Shown piece by piece: positions 15,965 to 25,353 of a DNA stretch of 64,000 bases. Made by a program: the position numbers and the translations under genes. The notes under the pieces are model-generated. The model worked only from the letters and a program-made list of their open reading frames with translations. It ran no database searches and was not told the origin of the DNA. The stretch lies in NCBI RefSeq assembly GCF_900636825.1, contig NZ_LR134318.1, positions 4,460,001 through 4,524,000 on the forward strand, in the 5' to 3' direction. The DNA is from Pseudomonas fluorescens. GTDB taxonomy: Bacteria; Pseudomonadota; Gammaproteobacteria; Pseudomonadales; Pseudomonadaceae. Position 1 is the stretch's first letter. Each line of letters starts with the position of its first letter.

Positions 15965-16291
15965 ATGCGCCCATTGAAACAGGCAATTTATTCCAGCCGT
16001 ACGGCTGACAAGTTCGTCGTACGTCTGCCAGACGGAATGCGTGAACGCATTGCCGAGGTGGCTCGCAATCATCATCGCAGCATGAACTCCGAAATCATTG
16101 CGCGCCTTGAGCAGAGTCTTATTCAGGAAGGTGCACTGGGCGAAGAGCTGAGCATGCGCCTGGACAGCCCGGAACTGTCCCTGCATGAGCGCGAGCTTTT
16201 GCAACGCTTCCGTCAGCTTTCACATCGTCAGCAGAACGCTCTGGTCTCTTTGATTGCCCACGACGCCGAAATGGCAGCAGACGCGTCCTGA
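15965..16291 (+). CDS. amrZ: Ribbon-helix-helix global regulator AmrZ
   Basis: 108 residues, essentially the whole AmrZ (AlgZ) pattern of Pseudomonas. It has a flexible N-terminus (MRPLKQA), the DNA-contacting ribbon KFVVRLPDGM, the Arc-like helices MRERIAEVA and SMNSEIIARLEQSL, and the tetramerisation tail with LSLHERELLQRFRQL. AmrZ controls motility, alginate, cyclic-di-GMP and iron genes in fluorescent pseudomonads. Monocistronic, closed by a clear terminator. Confidence 0.92.
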   Translation: MRPLKQAIYSSRTADKFVVRLPDGMRERIAEVARNHHRSMNSEIIARLEQSLIQEGALGEELSMRLDSPELSLHERELLQRFRQLSHRQQNALVSLIAHDAEMAADAS

Positions 16292-16306
16292 TCCATATCA
16301 AACATT

Positions 16307-16336
16307 AAAAGCCAGCTTAACCGCTGGCTTTTTTTT
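16307..16336 (+). terminator. Terminator of amrZ
   Basis: AAAGCCAGC and GCTGGCTTT form the stem around TTAACC, followed by a run of eight T. Confidence 0.85.
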
Positions 16337-16360
16337 GCCTGGATTTTGGCAGTGCAGGTA

Positions 16361-16385
16361 AAAAAAACCCGCCGGGAAGGCGGGC
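16361..16385 (-). terminator. Terminator of mgtE
   Basis: On the minus strand GCCCGCC and GGCGGGT pair and end in seven T, 17 bp after the mgtE stop. Confidence 0.85.
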
Positions 16386-16402
16386 TGTTTCGCTACAACA
16401 AA

Positions 16403-17845
16403 TCAAAGCAGGAAGATTGTCGCCAACCCGAGGAAGATGAAAAAGCCGCCACTGTCGGTCATGGCGGTGATCATCACACTCGCACCCATGGCCGGATCGC
16501 GACCCATTTTCGCCAGAGTCATTGGAATCAGCACACCCATCAAGGCAGCAAGAAGCAAATTGAGCGTCATCGCCGCTGTCATCACCACACCTAGCGACCA
16601 GCTGCCATAGAGCAGATAGGCAACCACACCAATCACGCCACCCCAGACCAAGCCATTGATCAACCCGACCGCCAGCTCCTTGCGCATCAGGCGCGACGTA
16701 TTGCCAGTGCTGACCTGATCCAGCGCCATGGCGCGAACGATCATGGTAATCGTCTGGTTGCCAGAGTTACCGCCGATACCTGCCACGATCGGCATGAGTG
16801 CGGCGAGCGCTACCAACTTCTCGATCGAGCCTTCGAACAGACCGATCACCCGCGATGCGATAAACGCAGTAATCAGATTGATCGCCAGCCACGCCCAGCG
16901 GTTGCGCAGAGATTTCCAGACTGAAGCGAAGATATCTTCCTCTTCACGCAGACCCGCCATGTTGAGGACTTCGGTTTCGCTCTCTTCACGAATCAGGTCG
17001 ACCATCTCGTCGATGGTCAGACGCCCGATCAACTTGCCGTTCTTGTCGACCACCGGGGCTGAAATCAAGTCGTAACGCTCAAAAGCCTGGGCGGCATCGT
17101 AAGCATCTTCATCCGGATGGAAGCTCACCGGATCGCTGGCCATCACCTCGGCAACCTGTTTCTCAGGATCATTGACCAGTAGGCGCTTGATCGGCAGCAC
17201 GCCCTTGAGCACTCCGCCGTAATCGACGACGAACAGTTTGTCGGTATGACCCGGCAGCTCTTTGAGGCGACGCAGATAACGCAGGACCACTTCGAGGCTG
17301 ACATCCTCGCGAATGGTCACCATCTCGAAGTCCATCAGTGCGCCGACCTGCTCGTCATCGTAGGACAAGGCCGAACGTACGCGCTCGCGCTGCTGGTTAT
17401 CGAGGCTTTCCATCAGCTCATGGACGACATCTCGCGGCAGCTCGGAAGCCAGGTCAGCAAGTTCGTCGGCGTCCATGTCCTTGGCGGCAGCCAGGAGCTC
17501 GTGATCGTCCATGTCGGCAATCAGCGTTTCACGAACCGAATCGGATACTTCGAGAAGAATGTCGCCGTCGCGGTCAGCCTTGACCAATTGCCAGAGCGTC
17601 AGACGGTCGTCCAGCGGCAAGGCTTCCAGAATGTAAGCGACGTCAGCGGAGTGCAGATCATCGAGTTTGCGTTGCAACTCGACAAGATTCTGCCGGTGAA
17701 CCAGGTTTTCGACCCGGTCGTGATGCGCGCCTTCCTGGCGATGAGTGAGGTCTTCGACAACCCGTTGGCGCTGCAGCAGCTCAACGACTTGAGCCAGGCG
17801 ATCCTGCAGGCTTTCCTGTGTTTTCTTTACTTCGATTTCAGACAT
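16403..17845 (-). CDS. mgtE: MgtE magnesium channel
   Basis: 480 residues from ATG 17845 (GGAG upstream; an ATG at 17875 lacks one). An N-terminal helical MgtE_N domain (about 30-130) is followed by two CBS domains (about 130-260, with VMASDPVSFHPDEDAYDAA), a connecting helix and five membrane helices in the last 190 residues, including the pore segment with GGNSGNQ. MgtE is a dimeric inner-membrane Mg2+ channel closed when the cytoplasmic domains bind magnesium. It has its own terminator. Confidence 0.93.
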   Translation of the reverse strand: MSEIEVKKTQESLQDRLAQVVELLQRQRVVEDLTHRQEGAHHDRVENLVHRQNLVELQRKLDDLHSADVAYILEALPLDDRLTLWQLVKADRDGDILLEVSDSVRETLIADMDDHELLAAAKDMDADELADLASELPRDVVHELMESLDNQQRERVRSALSYDDEQVGALMDFEMVTIREDVSLEVVLRYLRRLKELPGHTDKLFVVDYGGVLKGVLPIKRLLVNDPEKQVAEVMASDPVSFHPDEDAYDAAQAFERYDLISAPVVDKNGKLIGRLTIDEMVDLIREESETEVLNMAGLREEEDIFASVWKSLRNRWAWLAINLITAFIASRVIGLFEGSIEKLVALAALMPIVAGIGGNSGNQTITMIVRAMALDQVSTGNTSRLMRKELAVGLINGLVWGGVIGVVAYLLYGSWSLGVVMTAAMTLNLLLAALMGVLIPMTLAKMGRDPAMGASVMITAMTDSGGFFIFLGLATIFLL

Positions 17846-18166
17846 AGGCGAACTCCACTCCCAGCAGCGGGGCACGCCGGAAGGATCAATCAGTTAATTC
17901 ATGATTGGTGAAAAGGGATACTGAGTAACTACTGGGTAAGTCCATGGATATGTTCCATAAGCCCCGGCGGGGCTGACGGGCGCAATGATACACCGCTTGG
18001 CGGTTTTGAATGCTAAAAAATCACGGTTGAAACAAGTGCTTGCGAAACAAACCTGAGTGCCATCCTGATCCGTGCAAATGCGACGACTCATCCTGTAAAG
18101 AAAACACACCCACGGTGAAAAATGCAGCGTCTATCCTTCTGCATAGATCGTCATGGAGGACGTCGA
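17846..18166. other. Divergent promoter region of mgtE and the gene at 18167
   Basis: A 321-bp spacer. The only clear structure is the perfect palindrome AGCCCCGGCGGGGCT near 17958-17972. No known magnesium riboswitch fold could be recognised by eye. Confidence 0.35.
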
Positions 18167-18685
18167 ATGCCATCAATACCCAACCCTATCCTGCTGACGT
18201 GCTTGCTGATGCTGCCGCACAGCGCCGAAGCAACCACCCTGCATCGTTGCGAAGCGGCCGACGGCAGCGTCACACTCACATCAATGAGCTGCGCGCACGG
18301 TGAACACCTGTCGAAGCAAGAGGTTCACCCCTACTCGCCCGGGTCTGTGGTCGCAATCATGCCGGAAGCCAATCACGAAAAGACGTCAGGAATCAGAACC
18401 CAAGGGCGAGAACCCGGAATTATCGGCGGCGCCGAGCATGTCTGCGGGAATGTGATAACTGCCAGGCAACGACGGGAGGCCATCATCAATCGCCGAGTTA
18501 TCGCCGGGATGAATGCACAGGATGTCGAGAGCGCTCTGGGCAAGCCAGACAAGGTCAATATCAGGACGTCGGTCACGACTTATCGGTACGACCTCAAGCG
18601 CGGACGAACTGCACAAATCGATTTTGATCAGAGGGGATGCGTGAAGGAAAAAGCCAAATACCGGACAGCAAAAAGCCCGCGATAA
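18167..18685 (+). CDS. Exported protein with DUF4124-like start and SmpA-like fold
   Basis: 172 residues from ATG 18167, chosen because GGAGG sits 9 nt before it; an ATG at 18122 has no such site. A signal peptide (about 1-22) ends near AEA. The next segment, LHRCEAADGSVTLTSMSC, has the two-cysteine look of DUF4124. The C-terminal part, GMNAQDVESALGKPDKV, resembles the BamE/SmpA-type motif of envelope lipoproteins. Probably periplasmic; role unknown. Followed by a terminator. Confidence 0.65.
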   Translation: MPSIPNPILLTCLLMLPHSAEATTLHRCEAADGSVTLTSMSCAHGEHLSKQEVHPYSPGSVVAIMPEANHEKTSGIRTQGREPGIIGGAEHVCGNVITARQRREAIINRRVIAGMNAQDVESALGKPDKVNIRTSVTTYRYDLKRGRTAQIDFDQRGCVKEKAKYRTAKSPR

Positions 18686-18698
18686 ACGCGGGCTTTTT
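18670..18698 (+). terminator. Terminator between the exported-protein gene and tRNA-Arg
   Basis: AAAAAGCCCGCG and CGCGGGCTTTTT pair around ATAAA with a T-run on each strand, so it can stop transcripts from both sides. Confidence 0.85.
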
Positions 18699-18704
18699 GG
18701 TATT

Positions 18705-18781
18705 TGGTGCACTCGACAGGATTCGAACCTGTGACCGCTCGGTTCGTAGCCGAGTACTCTATCCAGCTGAGCTACGAGTGC
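18705..18781 (-). tRNA. tRNA-Arg(ACG), copy 1
   Basis: 77 nt with encoded CCA; GCACTCG pairs with CGAGTGC; anticodon loop CTACGAA. Identical to the two copies upstream on the minus strand. The A34 is expected to become inosine. Confidence 0.96.
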
Positions 18782-18851
18782 ATTTGTGTTTTTAGCCCAG
18801 ACCACAACTGGATGAAGCCAAGCTACCTGCATGATGCAACTAACTCTTAAA

Positions 18852-18928
18852 TGGTGCACTCGACAGGATTCGAACCTGTGACCGCTCGGTTCGTAGCCGA
18901 GTACTCTATCCAGCTGAGCTACGAGTGC
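18852..18928 (-). tRNA. tRNA-Arg(ACG), copy 2
   Basis: Same 77-nt gene as at 18705, 147 bp away. The flanking spacer (about 70 bp) is also nearly identical, so the unit is a tandem duplication. Confidence 0.96.
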
Positions 18929-18999
18929 ATTTGTGTTTTTAGCCCAGACCACAACTGGATGAAACCAAGCTATCTGCATTGCTGCAATTAACTCTTAAA

Positions 19000-19076
19000 T
19001 GGTGCACTCGACAGGATTCGAACCTGTGACCGCTCGGTTCGTAGCCGAGTACTCTATCCAGCTGAGCTACGAGTGC
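19000..19076 (-). tRNA. tRNA-Arg(ACG), copy 3
   Basis: Third identical copy, 148 bp from the second. It is the promoter-proximal one of the leftward tRNA cluster that follows tRNA-Ser. Confidence 0.96.
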
Positions 19077-19183
19077 ATTTGTTGCGCCGCATTATAGCCC
19101 GTCTAATCTCTATTCCAACCACTTTTTCTAGTAATTTCAATAACTTACCGAAAAAGCCAGATTACGACGTACTAAGCAAATAA

Positions 19184-19274
19184 TGGCGGAGAACGGGGGA
19201 TTCGAACCCCCGACACCCTTTTGAGGTGTACTCCCTTAGCAGGGGAGCGCCTTCGGCCACTCGGCCAGCTCTCC
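19184..19274 (-). tRNA. tRNA-Ser(GCT)
   Basis: 91 nt, class II with a long variable arm; GGAGAGC at the 5' end, anticodon loop CTGCTAA (GCT), encoded CCA. It lies just downstream of csrA as in other Pseudomonas. Confidence 0.96.
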
Positions 19275-19336
19275 GCAACACGGGGCGTATCTTAACCAAC
19301 CTTTTCCCCGTTTGCAAACATAAAAATCGATAAAAA

Positions 19337-19525
19337 TTAATGGCTTGGTTCTTCGTCCTTCTCTTTCTTTATACGCAGGTAAATTTCCTCACGGTGCACG
19401 GCAACCTCTTTCGGCGCGTTCACACCGATGCGCACTTGGTTTCCTTTAACGCCGAGCACGGTCACGGTGATTTCGCCATCACCGATAATCAGGCTCTCGG
19501 CGCATCGACGGGTCAGAATCAGCAT
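19337..19525 (-). CDS. csrA: Carbon storage regulator CsrA/RsmA
   Basis: 62 residues from ATG 19525, preceded by AAGGAG. It has the full CsrA sequence pattern: MLILTRRCAESLIIGD, the GVKGNQVRIGV strand pair and the RNA-contacting VAVHREEIY with the key Arg. It binds GGA motifs in mRNA leaders and controls secondary metabolism and motility (RsmA of the Gac/Rsm system). An ATG 18 nt upstream lacks family support. The order lysC-csrA-tRNA-Ser is conserved in the genus. Confidence 0.95.
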   Translation of the reverse strand: MLILTRRCAESLIIGDGEITVTVLGVKGNQVRIGVNAPKEVAVHREEIYLRIKKEKDEEPSH

Positions 19526-19671
19526 ACCTTTCTCCTTACGCAATTCAGTTCAGGGACAACAGTCTGCAAAAAAAAGGCACCCGACCTACAACCGGAGCGA
19601 TCGTAGCCCTACATGCCTGAGTATTGACCAGCACGAGCAAAAGAACAGTTCGGGGCTCGCGCCATTCAAAA

Positions 19672-19700
19672 AATAAAGGGCGCGGTCAGACCGCGCCCTT
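19672..19700 (-). terminator. Terminator of lysC
   Basis: AAGGGCGCGGTC and GACCGCGCCCTT pair perfectly; the minus strand continues into a T-rich tail. It lies 13 bp after the lysC stop. Confidence 0.85.
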
Positions 19701-19712
19701 CAGGAAATGGAA

Positions 19713-20954
19713 TTACTCGCCTTGACGGGCAGGCGCATCCAGTTCGAAAGCCGTGTGCAGGGCGCGCACGGCCAGTTCCAGGTACTTCTCTTCAATCACG
19801 ACGGAAACCTTGATTTCCGACGTCGAGATCATCTGGATGTTGATGCTTTCTTTTGCCAGGGATTCGAACATGCGGCTGGCCACACCTGCGTGGGAACGCA
19901 TGCCGACGCCGACGATCGAGACCTTGGCAATCTTCGTGTCGCCAACCACTTCACGGGCACCGATCTCGCGAGCGGTGTTTTCCAGCACGGTCTGTGCGGC
20001 CTGGTAGTCGTTGCGGTGCACGGTGAAGGTGAAGTCGGTGGTGTTATCGTGCGCGACGTTCTGCACGATCATGTCGACTTCGATGTTCGCGGCACTGATC
20101 GGGCCGAGAATCTTGAACGCCACACCCGGGGTGTCTGGCACGCCACGGATGGTCAGCTTGGCTTCATCGCGGTTGAAAGCGATGCCGGAAATGATCGGCT
20201 GTTCCATGGTTTCCTCTTCATCAATAGTAATGAGGGTGCCCGGACCCTCCTTGAAGCTGTGCAGTACGCGCAGCGGAACGTTGTACTTGCCGGCGAATTC
20301 CACCGCACGGATCTGCAACACCTTGGAACCGAGGCTGGCCATTTCCAGCATCTCTTCAAAGGTGATCTTGTCCAGGCGCTGCGCAACCGGCACTACGCGC
20401 GGGTCGGTGGTGTAAACACCATCGACGTCGGTGTAGATCTGGCATTCATCCGCTTTCAACGCGGCAGCCAATGCCACACCAGTCGTATCGGAACCGCCAC
20501 GACCGAGAGTGGTGATATTGCCGTGCTCGTCGACGCCCTGGAAACCGGCAACAACCACCACGCGACCAGCCTTCAGATCACCACGAATTTTCTGGTCATC
20601 AATCTGCAAGATACGCGCTTTATTGTGTGCACTGTCGGTAAGGATCCGCACTTGATTACCGGTGTACGACACCGCCGGCACACCGCGCTTGATGAGTGCC
20701 ATGGCCAACAGCGCAATCGTTACCTGTTCGCCAGTGGAGACAATCACGTCCAGCTCGCGCGGAACCGGTTGCGCCTCGCCACTGATTTGCTTGGCCAGAT
20801 CGATCAGACGGTTGGTTTCGCCGCTCATTGCAGACAGCACAACCACCAGGTCATCGCCGGCATCGCGGAATTTCTTAACCTTGTCGGCGACCTGCTCGAT
20901 TCTCTCGACAGTACCGACCGAGGTGCCTCCAAATTTCTGTACGATCAAAGCCAT
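19713..20954 (-). CDS. lysC: Aspartate kinase
   Basis: 413 residues from ATG 20954. The N-terminal kinase domain begins with ALIVQKFGGTSVG and contains TLGRGGSDTT and the FEEMLEMASLGSKVLQ segment; two ACT domains follow (about 260-410, with GVPDTPGVA and IGVGMRSHAGVA). It phosphorylates aspartate, the first step to lysine, threonine and methionine. The ACT domains usually bind lysine or threonine. Located 91 bp after alaS with its own terminator. Confidence 0.95.
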   Translation of the reverse strand: MALIVQKFGGTSVGTVERIEQVADKVKKFRDAGDDLVVVLSAMSGETNRLIDLAKQISGEAQPVPRELDVIVSTGEQVTIALLAMALIKRGVPAVSYTGNQVRILTDSAHNKARILQIDDQKIRGDLKAGRVVVVAGFQGVDEHGNITTLGRGGSDTTGVALAAALKADECQIYTDVDGVYTTDPRVVPVAQRLDKITFEEMLEMASLGSKVLQIRAVEFAGKYNVPLRVLHSFKEGPGTLITIDEEETMEQPIISGIAFNRDEAKLTIRGVPDTPGVAFKILGPISAANIEVDMIVQNVAHDNTTDFTFTVHRNDYQAAQTVLENTAREIGAREVVGDTKIAKVSIVGVGMRSHAGVASRMFESLAKESINIQMISTSEIKVSVVIEEKYLELAVRALHTAFELDAPARQGE

Positions 20955-21044
20955 TTCAAAGCCGCCTCTGCCCATGAAGGGCGCCCAATAATTACTCGAA
21001 CAGCGGCCGGATCCGCCACTAGACTGCGAACCCGGCAGGCTGTC

Positions 21045-23660
21045 TTATAAACCCTGCTCGACGAATGGAACGGTCAGCGCGAGTGCGCCATCCAGCGCCG
21101 CGGCATCGACACCGCCGCCCTGCGCCATGTCCGGACGACCACCGCCCTTCCCGCCCACTGCCGCAGCAGCCTGCTTCATCAAATCACCGGCTTTGAGTTG
21201 GCCAGTCAGGTCCTTGGTTACGCCTGCAACCAGTACGACCTTTTCCTCATGGACACTGCCGAGCAGGATCACTGCGCGGCCGAGTTTGTTTTTCAGCTGA
21301 TCGACCAGCGCCAGCAGCGCCTTGCCGTCCTGGCCATCCAGACGTGCGGCCAGAACCTTCACATCCTTGACGTCCACTGCCGAGTTCGACAGATCGTCGC
21401 CCGCGGCACTGGCAGCCTTGGCCTGCAACTGCTCGAGCTGCTTCTCCAGTTGGCGATTACGCTCCAGCACAGCCGACAGCTTGTCGATCAGGTTGTCGCG
21501 GCTGCCCTTGACCAGGCTGGCCGCTTCCTTGAGTTGTTCTTCCGCCGCGTTCAAATAGGCCAGCGCCGCAGCACCAGTGACCGCCTCGATACGACGCACG
21601 CCCGAGGCCACACCGCCTTCGCTGATGATTTTCAGCAGGCCGATGTCGCCGGTACGGTTGGCGTGGATACCGCCGCACAGTTCAACTGAGAAGTCGCCCA
21701 TGCTCAGCACGCGCACGCTGTCGCCGTACTTCTCGCCGAACAGCGCCATGGCGCCTTTGTTCTTCGCGGTTTCGATGTCGGTTTCTTCGGTTTCAACGGC
21801 TGAGTTCTTGCGAATCTCGGCGTTGACGATGTCTTCCAGTTGCTTGATCTGCTCAGGTTTGATCGCTTCGAAGTGGCTGAAGTCGAAACGCAGACGCTGG
21901 CTATCCACCAACGAACCTTTCTGTTGCACATGCTCGCCCAGTACCTGACGCAACGCAGCGTGCAGCAAGTGGGTAGCGGAGTGGTTCAACGAGGTCGCGT
22001 GACGGACGTCGGCATCGACGTGAGTTTCAACCGGAGCGCCGATCGTCAGGCTGCCCGAGTCCAGCACGCCGTGGTGCAGGAACGCGCCGCCAGTCTTGGT
22101 GGTGTCTCGAACATCGAAACGGGCGCTGCCTGCCTGCAGGAAACCGCAGTCGCCAATCTGGCCACCGGATTCGGCGTAGAACGGCGTCTGATTGAGAACG
22201 ATCACCGCCTCTTCGCCTTCATTCAGAACGTCGACCGACTGGCCATCCTTATAGATAGCGACGATTTTCGCCGAACCGCTGGTGGCCGCGTAACCGGTGA
22301 ACTCGGTGGCAACATCCACCTTGACCAGCGTGTTGTAGTCCAGGCCAAACGAGCTGGCCGAACGCGCGCGAACTCGCTGGGCTTCCATCTCGCGCTCAAA
22401 ACCGGCTTCGTCGACAGTCAGACCGCGCTCGCGCGCGATGTCGGCGGTCAGGTCCATCGGGAAACCGTAGGTGTCGTAAAGTTTGAACACCACATCGCCC
22501 GGCACCACAGTGCCTTTGAGTTCCAGCAGATCCTGCTCGAGGATTTTCAGGCCGTGCTCCAGGGTTTTGGAGAACTGTTCTTCTTCGGCCTTGAGCACGC
22601 GCTCGATGTTGCTTTGCTGTTTCTTCAGCTCAGGGAACGCTTCGCCCATCTCGGCGACCAGCGCCGCGACGATCTTGTAGAAGAAGCTGCCGGTAGCGCC
22701 GAGCTTGTTGCCGTGACGACAGGCGCGACGAATGATCCGGCGCAGCACGTAACCGCGACCTTCGTTGGACGGCAGCACGCCGTCGGCGATCAGGAAACCG
22801 CACGAACGAATGTGGTCAGACACTACTTTTAGCGAAGACTGATCGCCGTTTTCACAGCCGATCGCTTCGGCCGAAGCCTTCAGCAGGTTCTTGAACAGGT
22901 CGATGTCGTAGTTCGAATTGACGTGTTGCATCACCGCACTGATCCGCTCCAGGCCCATGCCGGTGTCAACCGACGGCGCTGGCAACGGATGCAACACGCC
23001 ATCGGCGGTGCGGTTGAACTGCATGAATACGTTGTTCCAGATCTCGATGTAGCGATCGCCGTCTTCTTCCGGCGAACCCGGTGGGCCACCCCAGATGTGC
23101 TCGCCGTGATCGTAGAAAATCTCGGTGCACGGGCCGCACGGGCCGGTGTCGCCCATGGTCCAGAAGTTGTCGGAGGCGTATGGCGCGCCTTTGTTGTCGC
23201 CGATGCGAATCATACGCTCGGCCGGCACACCGATTTTTTGTGTCCAGATGTCATACGCTTCGTCGTCGGTGGCGTAGACAGTGACCCAGAGTTTTTCCTT
23301 CGGCAGTTTCAACACGCCGGTGAGGAAGGTCCAGGCGAAGGTGATTGCGTCGTGCTTGAAATAGTCGCCGAAGCTGAAGTTACCGAGCATTTCGAAGAAC
23401 GTGTGGTGACGCGCGGTATAACCGACGTTTTCCAGATCGCTGTTCTTGCCACCGGCACGCACGCATTTCTGGCTGCTGGTCGCACGGGTGTATGCACGTT
23501 TTTCCTGGCCCAGGAAGCAGTCCTTGAACTGGTTCATCCCCGCGTTAGTGAACAGCAGGGTTGGGTCGTTGCCAGGAATCAAAGAGCTGGAGGCTACACG
23601 GGTGTGGCCTTGCTCTTCGAAGAAGCGAAGGAAGGCTTCACGGATTTCTGCGCTTTTCAT
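21045..23660 (-). CDS. alaS: Alanyl-tRNA synthetase
   Basis: 871 residues from MKSAEIREAF at 23660 (the frame is open to 23735). The class II aminoacylation domain includes LFTNAGMNQFKDCFLG and the GMGLERI motif. The editing domain carries the zinc-binding HSATHLLHAALR and CGGIHANRTGDIG, and a C-terminal C-Ala domain ends with GGGRPDMAQGGG. It charges tRNA-Ala and clears mis-acylated Ser and Gly. No defects seen. Confidence 0.96.
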   Translation of the reverse strand: MKSAEIREAFLRFFEEQGHTRVASSSLIPGNDPTLLFTNAGMNQFKDCFLGQEKRAYTRATSSQKCVRAGGKNSDLENVGYTARHHTFFEMLGNFSFGDYFKHDAITFAWTFLTGVLKLPKEKLWVTVYATDDEAYDIWTQKIGVPAERMIRIGDNKGAPYASDNFWTMGDTGPCGPCTEIFYDHGEHIWGGPPGSPEEDGDRYIEIWNNVFMQFNRTADGVLHPLPAPSVDTGMGLERISAVMQHVNSNYDIDLFKNLLKASAEAIGCENGDQSSLKVVSDHIRSCGFLIADGVLPSNEGRGYVLRRIIRRACRHGNKLGATGSFFYKIVAALVAEMGEAFPELKKQQSNIERVLKAEEEQFSKTLEHGLKILEQDLLELKGTVVPGDVVFKLYDTYGFPMDLTADIARERGLTVDEAGFEREMEAQRVRARSASSFGLDYNTLVKVDVATEFTGYAATSGSAKIVAIYKDGQSVDVLNEGEEAVIVLNQTPFYAESGGQIGDCGFLQAGSARFDVRDTTKTGGAFLHHGVLDSGSLTIGAPVETHVDADVRHATSLNHSATHLLHAALRQVLGEHVQQKGSLVDSQRLRFDFSHFEAIKPEQIKQLEDIVNAEIRKNSAVETEETDIETAKNKGAMALFGEKYGDSVRVLSMGDFSVELCGGIHANRTGDIGLLKIISEGGVASGVRRIEAVTGAAALAYLNAAEEQLKEAASLVKGSRDNLIDKLSAVLERNRQLEKQLEQLQAKAASAAGDDLSNSAVDVKDVKVLAARLDGQDGKALLALVDQLKNKLGRAVILLGSVHEEKVVLVAGVTKDLTGQLKAGDLMKQAAAAVGGKGGGRPDMAQGGGVDAAALDGALALTVPFVEQGL

Positions 23661-23805
23661 AGGTTCTTCCACGGAGGCTGCGGCCAAAGGCCTGTTCGAA
23701 ACGTCAATAGACGAAGCGACGGCAAAGGGCCGCATTATATCGGCCCAGCGCGCGCGGTACAGCGTGTTTATACGATAGAAACGGTCAATTGGACGGCTAA
23801 CGCTG

Positions 23806-24810
23806 TCACTTGCGTGAAAACTCGACGAATGTCGCGATCACTTGCTCGATTTGCGCACGACTTACGTCCATGTGCGTGACCATGCGCAGACGCGCAGCGG
23901 CGCTCAACTTGATCCCGCGTTCGGCAGCAAAGGCCTTGAGCGCTTCGGCTTTGTCGCCCATTTGCACATAAACCATGTTGGTTTGCACGGGCTCGACGAC
24001 GAAACCGCCTTCGCGCAGACCGTCGGCCAGCAACTGCGCATTGGCGTGATCGTCAGCCAGGCGCTCGACGTTGTGCTCCAGCGCATACAGGCCCGCCGCT
24101 GCCAGCAGCCCGGCCTGACGCATGCCGCCGCCAACCATTTTGCGCAATCGGCGCGCCTTGCCGATCAACTGTCCGGAGCCGCACAGCACCGAACCGACCG
24201 GGGCGCCAAGACCTTTGGACAGGCACACCGAGACCGAATCGAAGTGCTGGGTGATTTCCCGCGCATCTACGCCGAGCTTGACCGCCGCGTTGTAAAGACG
24301 CGCGCCATCGAGATGCAGTTGAAGGCCGTGGTCTTGAGTGAATTTGCGCGCCCGCGCCAGATACTCCAGCGGCAGCACCTTGCCCTGCATGGTGTTTTCC
24401 AGGGCCAGCAGGCGAGTCCGGGCGAAATGGAAGTCGTCAGGTTTAATCGCCGCCGCAACCTGATCCAGATCCAGCGAACCGTCCGCCTGCACTTCAAGCG
24501 GCTGCGGCTGAATCGAGCCCAGCACCGCCGCACCACCGCCCTCGTATTTGTAGGTGTGTGCCTGCTGACCCACGATGTATTCATCGCCACGCTCGCAATG
24601 CGCCATTAGCCCCAACAGATTGCTCATGGTGCCGGTCGGCACGAACAGCGCGGCGGCAAAACCCAGGCGCTTGGCCAGTTCAGCCTCAAGGCGATTGACC
24701 GTCGGGTCTTCGCCGTAGACATCGTCACCGGTGTCTGCCGCGGTCATTGCATCAAGCATGGCGGCAGTCGGTTGGGTGACGGTGTCGCTGCGAAGATCGA
24801 TAACGCTCAT
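23806..24810 (-). CDS. ltaE: Low-specificity L-threonine aldolase
   Basis: 334 residues from MSVIDLRSDT at 24810 with AGAGG upstream. This PLP enzyme splits threonine or allo-threonine into glycine and acetaldehyde. The cofactor lysine is in SVCLSKGLGAPVGS (near 200), and HLDGARLYNAAV is the conserved strand before it. It corresponds in position to PA0902 of P. aeruginosa, next to alaS. Confidence 0.9.
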   Translation of the reverse strand: MSVIDLRSDTVTQPTAAMLDAMTAADTGDDVYGEDPTVNRLEAELAKRLGFAAALFVPTGTMSNLLGLMAHCERGDEYIVGQQAHTYKYEGGGAAVLGSIQPQPLEVQADGSLDLDQVAAAIKPDDFHFARTRLLALENTMQGKVLPLEYLARARKFTQDHGLQLHLDGARLYNAAVKLGVDAREITQHFDSVSVCLSKGLGAPVGSVLCGSGQLIGKARRLRKMVGGGMRQAGLLAAAGLYALEHNVERLADDHANAQLLADGLREGGFVVEPVQTNMVYVQMGDKAEALKAFAAERGIKLSAAARLRMVTHMDVSRAQIEQVIATFVEFSRK

Positions 24811-24927
24811 GAGCCTGGCCTCTGGTAGTAGAGGGAACTTTTGTGAAGAGGGATTACTGCGGTCATGGCGCGGATTAATCAAGCCTTGAATAAGGAAAAA
24901 TCACCGTCTCGCTGAAAAAGCGCCATC

Positions 24928-25021
24928 CCTGTGGGAGCGTACCTGCTCGCGAAAGCCGTTTCACATTCAACGCAGATGCCGACTGTTACTCCGCTTTCGC
25001 GAGCAGGCTCGCTCCCACGGG
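24928..25021. repeat. Paired REP palindromes
   Basis: Two inverted copies of the CTCGCGAAAG / GTGGGAGC type unit face each other across about 40 bp, between ltaE and the FMN riboswitch. Confidence 0.8.
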
Positions 25022-25084
25022 TTGTGTGCAAGGCTGGAAAATATGTTACAAACTTCCCGCCGCCCACCAGAGGGCGGCACAAAC

Positions 25085-25251
25085 GTTCTCAGGGCGGGGT
25101 GTAATTCCCCACCGGCGGTAATTGCGCGCAATGCGTATAGCCCGCGAGCGCTTGGCGACGGACACGGCTTTTGTTGTGAACGGCGGCAAGGTCAGCAGAC
25201 CCGGTGTGATTCCGGGGCCGACGGTCATAGTCCGGATGAAGAGAGAACGGG
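25085..25251 (+). ncRNA. FMN riboswitch (RFN element)
   Basis: The conserved blocks are present in order: TTCTCAGGGCGGGGTG, AATTCCCCACCGGCGGTAA, GTCAGCAGACCCGGTG, TTCCGGGGCCGACGGTCATA and GTCCGGATGAAGAGAGAAC. The first and last blocks pair to close the structure. It lies 102 bp before the lumazine synthase gene, so it should lower that gene's expression when FMN is plentiful. Confidence 0.93.
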
Positions 25252-25353
25252 ATTAACGCCAAAGGGCCGTCCGCGCGATGTTGTGCGTGTGCGCACCCTT
25301 GAATCCCTTTCGATTCATAACGCCCTGTTTTTCACACAAACAGGAGTCAGAAC

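Noticed and set aside
18386..18979. A 197-codon minus-strand frame across two tRNA-Arg genes
   Set aside because: Its repeated LVAQLDRVLGYEPSGHRFES segment is the translation of the tRNA itself, a well-known false protein.
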